From positions 4,173-10,841 of the forward strand of contig JAJZMO010000062.1 in NCBI GenBank assembly GCA_021798235.1: a stretch of DNA of 6,669 nt, in the 5' to 3' direction. The translations under genes were made by a program, and so were the position numbers. This DNA comes from Acidobacteriota bacterium. GTDB lineage: Bacteria > Acidobacteriota > Terriglobia > Terriglobales > Acidobacteriaceae. The notes under the pieces were generated by a model that saw only the letters and a list, made by a program, of their open reading frames with translations, had not been told where the DNA came from and searched no databases. This document shows positions 1 to 5,639 of the stretch, in pieces (the stretch's first letter is position 1; every line of letters begins with the position of its first letter).

Positions 1-182
1 TGACCAATGCGCTCATCTCATCGGTATCCGTGGGCGGCGGCGGCGGTGGCAAGCCGCAAGAGACCGTCACCTTTAACTACACGGCGATTGACTGGGCCTA
101 CAAGCAGCAAGTGGGCGCCGTCAGCGACGCCGGTACCAACGCTGCCAAGTGGAGCTTGGAATCCAACTCGACGGGTTCCTAG
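1..182 (+). CDS. hcp: Hcp, T6SS inner-tube protein (3' part only)
   Basis: Hcp forms stacked hexameric rings that make the inner tube expelled by the T6SS, and it can carry small effectors in its lumen. Only the last 59 codons are present, in frame from base 3 to the TAG stop at 180-182; bases 1-2 belong to the preceding codon. The visible peptide starts TNALISSVSV, followed by six glycines, then KPQETVTFNYTAIDWAYK. This matches the usual Hcp C-terminal block, 'SSVS..GG....ETVSLNFAKVEWEY', the last beta strands of the barrel. The remaining tail (about 24 residues, with AKWSLESN near the end) resembles the common 'GGWDLKxN' ending of Hcp proteins. Position directly before tssE is the classic hcp-tssEFG order. 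The six-glycine run sits in a loop that is usually glycine-rich. The identity as an Hcp-family tube protein is well supported despite the truncation; the subfamily cannot be judged. Confidence 0.88.
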   Translation, partial: TNALISSVSVGGGGGGKPQETVTFNYTAIDWAYKQQVGAVSDAGTNAAKWSLESNSTGS

Positions 183-191
183 CGCTCGCGT

Positions 192-716
192 ATGCAGCCG
201 AAACAGATGCAAGGCTCCCGGGTTCTCCTCTTCGACCGGCTCGTCGATGAGAACCCGGAGGCCCAAAAAGAACGCATCTCCTATCGCATCTATGACCGCG
301 AGGGCCTGCGCCAGTCTGTGCAGCAGGAACTGATGCGCCTGCTGAACACCCGCCGAGCGCAAAGTGATGTGCTGGACCCAGCCAAAGCCACGGTGCTCGA
401 CTATGGCCTGCCGGATTTTTCCTCCTTCAGCGCTGCCAGCGCAACCGATCGCCAGCATCTGACCCGGTTGCTCTCCACTGCCATTGCCGCGTTTGAGCCG
501 CGATTGCTGCATCCGCGCGTGGAGCTGTCGCCCACTGAATCCGATCAACGCGCCGTCGATGGCGTCATCAGCGGGCAATTGCGCATCGGCGAGGAACTGG
601 AGCCAGTTTCGTTTCCCGTACTGCTGCGCCGCGAATCGGGCAGTGTTGAGATTCTGCAAGCGCCCGCGCTGGACGAACAGCCAGAAAAGTCTGCACCCAA
701 GGAACTGCCCCGATGA
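192..716 (+). CDS. tssE: TssE, gp25-like T6SS baseplate protein
   Basis: TssE is the homologue of phage T4 gp25. It sits in the baseplate wedge with TssF and TssG, where it helps start sheath polymerisation. The 174-residue product is of normal length. Seen in the sequence: an N-terminal LFDRL segment (13-17), the family hallmark LNTRR (51-55), DYGLPDFS (70-77), an FEPRL motif (101-105), and a C-terminal strand pair LRIGEELEPVSFPVLLR. A proline- and charge-rich tail of about 20 residues follows the fold. The chosen ATG lies 9 nt after the hcp stop. There is no clear Shine-Dalgarno sequence before it or before the in-frame ATG at 207 (Met6), so the exact start is uncertain and translation may depend on coupling to hcp. 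The 3' end overlaps tssF by 4 nt. Confidence 0.93.
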   Translation: MQPKQMQGSRVLLFDRLVDENPEAQKERISYRIYDREGLRQSVQQELMRLLNTRRAQSDVLDPAKATVLDYGLPDFSSFSAASATDRQHLTRLLSTAIAAFEPRLLHPRVELSPTESDQRAVDGVISGQLRIGEELEPVSFPVLLRRESGSVEILQAPALDEQPEKSAPKELPR

Positions 717-2518
717 AGGATCAGGAAGAAATCCTCGTCTACTACCAAGCGGAGCTGGCCTATTTGCGGCAGGCCGGGCAGGGCTTTGCCCGGAAATATC
801 CAAAAATCGCCGAGCGACTGGAACTGACCGGCGATGGCTCCAGCGACCCGCATGTCGAGCGGCTCATCGAATCCTTTGCCTTCCTGACCGCGCGCGTGCA
901 ACGCCGCTTGAATGACGAGTTTCCTGAGATCACCAACGCCCTTCTGGGCGTGCTCTATCCGCATCTGGTGCATCCTGTGCCGCCCATGTCGATCGCACGT
1001 TTTTTCCCCGATCCATCCCGCGGCAAGATGACCACCGGCCACCTGATTTCCAAAAATACAGGCCTGTTTTCGCAAACATCCGACGGCCTTACCTGCCGCT
1101 TCCGCACCGCGTATCCGGTCACGCTTTGGCCTGTGGTTGTGGAGGATGCGCAGTTGGAAGCGAAAAGCCAATTTGATTTTCTTGATTCCATCCCTGGCGT
1201 CGCCGCTGTGCTGCGCATTCAGGTGCGCGCGCAAAAGGGAAGTCTGCAAGAACTGGATCTGCGCTCGCTGCGCTTTCACATCCACGGCGACGCGCACCTG
1301 ACCGGCAATTTGTATGAGCTGATTTTTTCGCATTGCCTCGGCGTTTATCTTTTCGATGCCGCCGCGCAAACATCCGTGCGCCTGCCGCAGAATGCGCTCC
1401 AGCCCGTGGGCTTTGGCCTGGATGAAGACGTCATCCCCTACTCCAGTCGCTCGCATCCGGCCTACCGGCTGTTACAGGAGTATTTCGCACTCCCGGAAAA
1501 ATATCTCTTCTTTGATCTCGCTTCACTCGAACGCAATCCTTCTGCGGAGATGCTCGACATTCTTTTTGTGCTGGACACGCTGCCGCAGAACCATCGCGGC
1601 CTGCCCAAGGAAACATTTCTGCTCGGCTGCACACCGGTGGTGAATCTCTTCCAACGCACCAGTGAGCCGATCCGCTTGGATCACACGCAGACCGAGTACC
1701 GGCTTGTGCCCGACCTGCGCCGCGAACGCACCATGGAGGTGCATTCCATCCAGTCAGTCTCGTCTTCTTCCAACGCAGCCGAAACGGAAAAGCAGCTCAA
1801 GCCGATGTACTCCGCGCGTCAGGATGAGTCCATGCTGGCGCAGGATTCCTACTGGTATGCGCGGCGAGAATTTTCTCATCGTGCCGATTACTCTGGCACC
1901 GAGGTCTATCTCTCCTTCGTGGATCTGCAATTCAAACCGCAGAAGCCGCCCATGCAGACCGTCTACGCGCACATGCTTTGCACGAACCGCGATCTGGCGC
2001 TGCAACTGCCGGAGAATGCCGCGCTGCAAATCGAGGAGTCCGTTCCGGCTGCGCACATTCATCTGCTACGCAAGCCCACGCCGACTGGCTATCCGCCGCT
2101 GGGCGGCAGCAGCCGCTGGGCGTTGATCTCCAATCTGTCGCTCAACTATCTCTCGCTGGACAACGATGAGGAGTCGCTGCGCACCTTGCAGCAAATTCTC
2201 CGGCTCTACAGCCTCTCCAACGCACCATCCGTGCAGCGGCAACTGGACGGCATCCGCTCCATGCAGTGCAGAACCATCGCCCGGCCTATGCACTTCGATG
2301 GATGGAAGGGTTTTTGCAGTGGCAAAGAAGTTGCCCTCACCTTTGACGAGCAGTGCTACGCCGGTGGCAATATATTTCTATTCGCCGCTGTGCTCAACCG
2401 ATTCCTCGGCATGTATGCGTCGATCAACTCGTTTGTACAACTCAAAATGGAATCCTTGCAGCACCCCGGCGTCAGCAAAAAATTTCCTCCTATCACGGGA
2501 ACGGAGACGTTGCTGTAA
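713..2518 (+). CDS. tssF: TssF (VasA/ImpG family) T6SS baseplate protein
   Basis: TssF is the large wedge subunit of the T6SS baseplate, related to phage T4 gp6. Two copies pair with one TssG, and the complex links to TssE, to TssK and to the VgrG spike. The 601-residue product has normal family length. The N-terminus is diagnostic: YYQAELAYLR (10-19), FARKYPKIAERL (25-36), DPHVERLIESFAFLTARV (45-62), then LLGVLYPHLVHPVPPM (77-92). The middle and C-terminal parts are colinear with the family and show no frameshift. The start ATG at 713 overlaps the tssE stop (ATGA at 713-716) and is preceded by AAGGA at 699-703, nine nucleotides away. Both the overlap and the ribosome site support this start and suggest translational coupling. 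The gene ends in TAA 21 nt before tssG. Confidence 0.96.
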   Translation: MKDQEEILVYYQAELAYLRQAGQGFARKYPKIAERLELTGDGSSDPHVERLIESFAFLTARVQRRLNDEFPEITNALLGVLYPHLVHPVPPMSIARFFPDPSRGKMTTGHLISKNTGLFSQTSDGLTCRFRTAYPVTLWPVVVEDAQLEAKSQFDFLDSIPGVAAVLRIQVRAQKGSLQELDLRSLRFHIHGDAHLTGNLYELIFSHCLGVYLFDAAAQTSVRLPQNALQPVGFGLDEDVIPYSSRSHPAYRLLQEYFALPEKYLFFDLASLERNPSAEMLDILFVLDTLPQNHRGLPKETFLLGCTPVVNLFQRTSEPIRLDHTQTEYRLVPDLRRERTMEVHSIQSVSSSSNAAETEKQLKPMYSARQDESMLAQDSYWYARREFSHRADYSGTEVYLSFVDLQFKPQKPPMQTVYAHMLCTNRDLALQLPENAALQIEESVPAAHIHLLRKPTPTGYPPLGGSSRWALISNLSLNYLSLDNDEESLRTLQQILRLYSLSNAPSVQRQLDGIRSMQCRTIARPMHFDGWKGFCSGKEVALTFDEQCYAGGNIFLFAAVLNRFLGMYASINSFVQLKMESLQHPGVSKKFPPITGTETLL

Positions 2519-2539
2519 CCGTTGGCAACAGGCAGAGCC

Positions 2540-3568
2540 ATGCAAACCTTTGGATGGAATAAAAGCGCGCCGGTGGAAGATTGGCTCTACGCCGAAGGCT
2601 ACCGCTTTGACTTTTTTCAAGCGCTGCGCCTGTTGCAAAAGATTGCTGCGGAGCAACAGCTCGCTTCTTCATCTCCGCGCGACTCCATCGCGGCCACGGA
2701 TTTGGCCGCCTTCGACGCCATCCATCTGCGCGCCAACATTAGCTTTTCTTTTCCGCCGGGTGAAGTGCATCAGGTGCAGAAGCTGGCAGACACGCCATTC
2801 CATGCAGAGGTAACCGCCAACATCCTGAGCCTGGTCGGTGCGCTGGGGCCGATGCCGGACAGCTTTGCCGAAACACTGCTGGAGCGCAGCAAGGCGCACG
2901 ACGAAGCCATGCGCGACTTTCTCGACATTTTTCATCACCGCCTGCTGCTGCTGCTCTATCAGGTGCGCTTGCGCCACAGAATCTGGCTGGAGTGGTCTTC
3001 ACCCGAGGCCAGCAGCATGGGCCGCTACACGCACGCCTTCGCAGGCATTCTCAACCTGAACAAGAAAAAACTGAAGCCTAAGCTGGCACAGTATGCCTCC
3101 GCGTACGCGGGCGCGCTTTGGCACAAGCCGCGTTCGCCCGTCGTGCTTCAGCAGATTCTCTCCGACGCATTCGCGGTTTCCATTCGCGTGCTCCCCATGC
3201 GTGGCGCATGGCTGCCCATGGAGCCAGATGATCGCTGCCGCCTAGGAAAATTGGGCGGAAATAGCCGCCTCGGCCTCAACACCTACGCGGGTACACGCGC
3301 TTGGAATTGTCAGGCGCAGTTACACATCGCTGCTCAAGCACTGCGGATCGATCAATTTCTTTCGCTCTTGCCGGGCGGCAGCGACCACGCTTCGCTCTCA
3401 GACTTCACGCGCTTTTATACCAACGATCAGTTTGACTGCCGTTTGCGCTTGCACTTGGATGCAGGCGCGCAATGCAATCTGCAGCTGGGCCGCTCCCGGC
3501 TGGGCTGGACGAGCTGGCTGCACGGCGAGCCAACGCGCAGACAGCGAACCGTAACGGTTAAACTCTAA
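2540..3568 (+). CDS. tssG: TssG (VasB/ImpH family) T6SS baseplate protein
   Basis: TssG bridges two TssF copies in the baseplate wedge and corresponds to T4 gp7/gp53-type wedge parts. The 342-residue product from ATG 2540 has usual length. Hallmarks seen are RFDFFQALRLL (22-32), a HLRANISFSFPPGEV strand region (62-76), VGALGPMPDSFAETLLER (99-116), FLDIFHHRLLLLLY (127-140) and the C-terminal LGWTSWL (321-327). A TTG at 2522 in the same frame would add six residues (LATGRA). The ATG is preferred because the family's N-terminus starts close to it; neither start has a strong ribosome site. The 21-nt gap after tssF supports the same transcript. No transmembrane segment or signal peptide is seen, as expected for a cytosolic baseplate part. 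The gene ends in TAA and a 56-nt gap leads to vgrG. Confidence 0.95.
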   Translation: MQTFGWNKSAPVEDWLYAEGYRFDFFQALRLLQKIAAEQQLASSSPRDSIAATDLAAFDAIHLRANISFSFPPGEVHQVQKLADTPFHAEVTANILSLVGALGPMPDSFAETLLERSKAHDEAMRDFLDIFHHRLLLLLYQVRLRHRIWLEWSSPEASSMGRYTHAFAGILNLNKKKLKPKLAQYASAYAGALWHKPRSPVVLQQILSDAFAVSIRVLPMRGAWLPMEPDDRCRLGKLGGNSRLGLNTYAGTRAWNCQAQLHIAAQALRIDQFLSLLPGGSDHASLSDFTRFYTNDQFDCRLRLHLDAGAQCNLQLGRSRLGWTSWLHGEPTRRQRTVTVKL

Positions 3569-3611
3569 AGAAACTCCATCCGCACGCGGCCCAGCCGTGG
3601 CCTCGCGGAGA

Positions 3612-3626
3612 ATGGGAAAGTCCCAT
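3612..3626 (+). promoter_or_regulatory. Hairpin overlapping the vgrG start codon
   Basis: ATGGGA (3612-3617), loop AAG (3618-3620) and TCCCAT (3621-3626) form a perfect 6-bp inverted repeat. Its 3' arm includes the first two bases of the vgrG ATG, and its 5' arm and loop hold the only purine-rich stretch at ribosome-site distance (GGGAAAG, 3614-3620). In mRNA this could mask translation initiation. A 6-bp stem with three G-C pairs is weak and could occur by chance; a regulatory role is inference only. Confidence 0.3.
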
Positions 3627-5571
3627 GGCAGACTCCGGCTCTACGCAACCATCGTTCAGCGTTACTACGCCCTTCACGCAAAATGCAATTTCCATTTTGA
3701 ATTTTCATGGCGAAGAAGGAATTTCCAGCCTGTTTTCCTACGAACTGCATTTGAGTGCAGACTCCGACTCGCTGGACTTTTCCCAAATTCTCGGCCAGCC
3801 GGTCTACGTTACTGCGCAAATACCCGGCGGCAGCCAGCAATATATTCACGGCGTAGTCGCGCAATTTTCTCAGGAAGAAAAAAACGAGCGCTATACCCGT
3901 TATGTGGCGCAGCTTCGCCCCTGGCTTTGGCTACTCACGCTCAACTCCGACAACAAAATTTACCAGAACATGACCGTGCCGCAGATCATCGAGAAGGTCT
4001 TTTCTGATCTCGGCTTCTCCGATTACAAAAATAGCCTGACCAAAACCTATAGCCAGCGTGAGTATTGCGTGCAATACGGCGAGAGCACATTTCAATTTCT
4101 CTCGCGCTTAATGGAGTCAGAAGGCATCTTCTACTTTTTCACGCACAGCGATCAAGCGCACACGCTGGTGCTGGCCGACAGCACCGATGCCTACGCCAGC
4201 CTGCCGGGAATCACCTCCATTCGCTATCAGCAAACGGAGCGTGCCTGGGCCAGCATTGACGCACTCACCGCTGGAAACATCGCAGAAAAAATAGTTCCCG
4301 GCAAGCTCTCCATCGACGACTACAACTTTGAAACGCCAGCGACCAGTCTGTACACAACCGTAACCGGCAGCACCACTCAATGCTCGCTCTATGAGTATCC
4401 GGGCAAATACAAAACCAGCAGCGACGGCGAATCCCAGGCCAGCCTGCGCATTGCCGCGTATGAGGCGGAGCAGAAACTTTTCAGCGGCAGAAGCCAGTGC
4501 AGCGCCTTTCACGCCGGGTGCCAGTTCACGCTGACCGATCATTATCTTTCCAGCGCGAATGCGCAGTATGTTTTGCGTTCGGTGCGCCATGCTTATGACG
4601 GCGAACACTACGCCAACGAGTTTGAATCCTTTCCATCCACGGTGGCCTTTGTTCCGGCGCGCGTAACGCCCCAGCCGAAAATCTATGGCGCGCAAACGGC
4701 GCTGGTCGTCGGCAAATCCGGCGAAGAGATTTGGACAGATCAGTACGGCCGCATCAAAGTGAAGTTTTACTGGGATCAATCCACAGCCACAGATGAAACC
4801 TGTTCCTGTTGGATTCGCGTGGCGCAAATGTGGGCGGGCAAGCAGTGGGGAAGCCTTTACATTCCACGCATTGGGCAAGAGGTGGTGGTGAGTTTTCTTG
4901 ACGGCGACCCCGACAGGCCGCTGATTATGGGCAGCGTCTACAACGCGGATCAAACCGTGCCGTACACGTTGCCGGATGACCAGACCAAAAGCACCGTGAA
5001 GACGAACTCTTCCAAAGGCGGCAACGGCTTCAATGAGATTCGCTTTGAGGACAAGAGCGGATCAGAAGAGTTGTTCATCCAAGCGCAAAAAGATATGAAC
5101 GTCACCGTGCTCAACGATCAAACCATCACTGTGACGAATAACCGTACTGTCACTGTGTCCGAAAAAGACGAGACGCTGACCGTCAGCAAGGGCAACCGCA
5201 CCGTTGCCGTCAGCACCGGCAACGAAACCCACACGGTGCAGGGAACGCGCGATCTGACCATCACCGGCAATGAGTCGCACACCAACAGCGCCGACTACAA
5301 GCAGACCGTCAGCGGCAACTTCACGCTCAAAGTATCCGGCGATTTAACTCTCGACGTCAGCGGTGCCATCACCATCAAATCCGGCACATCGCTTTCGATC
5401 AAGTCGGGCACCTCGTTGGCGATTGAGTCGGGAACTGATCTATCTAACAAGGCGGGCACCAGCATGAGCAACGAAGCGCAGACCACGCTCACCAGCAAGG
5501 CCAACGCCTCGCACTCCGTGCAAAGCTCTGGCGAGTTGGAGATCAAAGGCTCCCTGGTCAAGATCAACTGA
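3625..5571 (+). CDS. vgrG: VgrG (TssI) T6SS spike protein, no effector extension
   Basis: VgrG trimers cap the Hcp tube and form the cell-puncturing spike; they resemble phage T4 gp27-gp5. The 648-residue product shows, in order, a gp27-like N-terminal part (about 10-345; YGESTFQFLSRLMESEGIFYFF at 151-172 is the family hallmark, split here as YGESTFQFLS and RLMESEGIFYFF), then the gp5-like OB fold (about 355-440; GEEIWTDQYGRIKVKFYW, CWIRVAQMWAG, IPRIGQEVVVSFLDGDPDRP). Next comes FNEIRFEDKSGSEELFIQAQKDM (469-491), the entry to the needle, then repeats forming a triple-stranded beta helix to the end (about 499-640). The protein ends in GSLVKIN without an added enzymatic domain, so it looks like a structural VgrG that needs a PAAR tip and separate cargo. 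The ATG at 3625 has GGGAAAG just upstream. No in-frame start further upstream suits the family N-terminus. Confidence 0.96.
   Translation: MADSGSTQPSFSVTTPFTQNAISILNFHGEEGISSLFSYELHLSADSDSLDFSQILGQPVYVTAQIPGGSQQYIHGVVAQFSQEEKNERYTRYVAQLRPWLWLLTLNSDNKIYQNMTVPQIIEKVFSDLGFSDYKNSLTKTYSQREYCVQYGESTFQFLSRLMESEGIFYFFTHSDQAHTLVLADSTDAYASLPGITSIRYQQTERAWASIDALTAGNIAEKIVPGKLSIDDYNFETPATSLYTTVTGSTTQCSLYEYPGKYKTSSDGESQASLRIAAYEAEQKLFSGRSQCSAFHAGCQFTLTDHYLSSANAQYVLRSVRHAYDGEHYANEFESFPSTVAFVPARVTPQPKIYGAQTALVVGKSGEEIWTDQYGRIKVKFYWDQSTATDETCSCWIRVAQMWAGKQWGSLYIPRIGQEVVVSFLDGDPDRPLIMGSVYNADQTVPYTLPDDQTKSTVKTNSSKGGNGFNEIRFEDKSGSEELFIQAQKDMNVTVLNDQTITVTNNRTVTVSEKDETLTVSKGNRTVAVSTGNETHTVQGTRDLTITGNESHTNSADYKQTVSGNFTLKVSGDLTLDVSGAITIKSGTSLSIKSGTSLAIESGTDLSNKAGTSMSNEAQTTLTSKANASHSVQSSGELEIKGSLVKIN
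5119..5274 (+). repeat. Nine-residue beta-helix repeats in VgrG needle
   Basis: Codons 499-550 of vgrG encode a run of roughly nine-residue units of pattern xTxTVxxxx: RTVTVSEKD (507-515), ETLTVSKGN (516-524), RTVAVSTGN (525-533) and ETHTVQGTR (534-542), with weaker units on both sides. Alternating Thr/Val fits strands of the triple-stranded beta helix seen in T4 gp5 and VgrG. These are protein-level repeats inside the coding sequence and not a separate DNA element. Confidence 0.7.
5377..5544 (+). repeat. Seven octapeptide repeats at the VgrG needle end
   Basis: Codons 585-640 of vgrG encode seven consecutive eight-residue units in exact register: KSGTSLSI, KSGTSLAI, ESGTDLSN, KAGTSMSN, EAQTTLTS, KANASHSV, QSSGELEI. 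Two related units, VSGNFTLK and VSGDLTLD, come just before. The octad period matches the known eight-residue repeat of the T4 gp5 C-terminal beta helix. The units are clear at the start and decay toward the C-terminus. They are rich in Ser/Thr. Confidence 0.75.
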
Positions 5572-5579
5572 CCCAGGGA
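5551..5579. terminator. Inverted repeat across the vgrG stop; possible weak terminator
   Basis: TCCCTGG (5551-5557) pairs perfectly with CCAGGGA (5573-5579). The stem can extend by two more pairs (T5558-A5571, C5559-G5570) if C5572 bulges out. The vgrG stop codon TGA (5569-5571) lies inside. No T run follows on the + strand, nor an obvious one on the other side, so it is not a canonical Rho-independent terminator. It lies where two convergent genes end, where a bidirectional stop or an mRNA 3'-end stabiliser would be expected. Confidence 0.35.
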
Positions 5580-5585
5580 ACGTGG

Positions 5586-5598
5586 GGACATGTTGTCC
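5586..5598. repeat. Short palindromic hairpin in the convergent gap
   Basis: GGACA (5586-5590), loop TGT, TGTCC (5594-5598) is a perfect 5-bp hairpin, extendable by a G-T pair (5585/5599). Preceded by GGGAACGTG, it has the look of REP-like palindromes often found between convergent bacterial genes. Only one copy is in this window, so its nature as a dispersed repeat cannot be shown. Confidence 0.3.
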
Positions 5599-5639
5599 TA
5601 ATCGGGATGCGCCGACTGTCATCGTTCCATCGCAAAGCT

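Noticed and set aside
18..803. Long open frame on the - strand (261 codons) opposite hcp/tssE/tssF start
   Set aside because: It lies fully opposite recognised T6SS genes, has no recognisable domain, and long antisense frames are expected in GC-rich coding DNA.
545..1456. Long open frame on the - strand (303 codons) opposite tssE/tssF
   Set aside because: Antisense to well-supported tssE and tssF; the product is rich in Arg, Gly, Gln and Ala with no family features, so it is a shadow frame.
2166..2813. A 215-codon + strand frame across the tssF/tssG junction, a candidate extra gene
   Set aside because: It overlaps both tssF and tssG in another frame, is very rich in Arg, Ser and Cys, and has no family features. 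The real genes explain this region completely.
3597..4007. A + strand frame beginning before vgrG, a possible small gene between tssG and vgrG
   Set aside because: It runs out of frame over the vgrG N-terminus, which is clearly coding in the other frame; its sequence is arginine-rich and unrecognisable.
4117..4953. Long open frame on the - strand (278 codons) inside vgrG
   Set aside because: Antisense to the conserved core of VgrG, with no recognisable motifs; judged a coding shadow.
5377..5544. Repetitive DNA considered as a possible CRISPR or direct-repeat array
   Set aside because: The periodicity is 24 nt in coding frame and variable at the DNA level; it is the octapeptide beta helix of VgrG, with no constant repeat and spacer structure.
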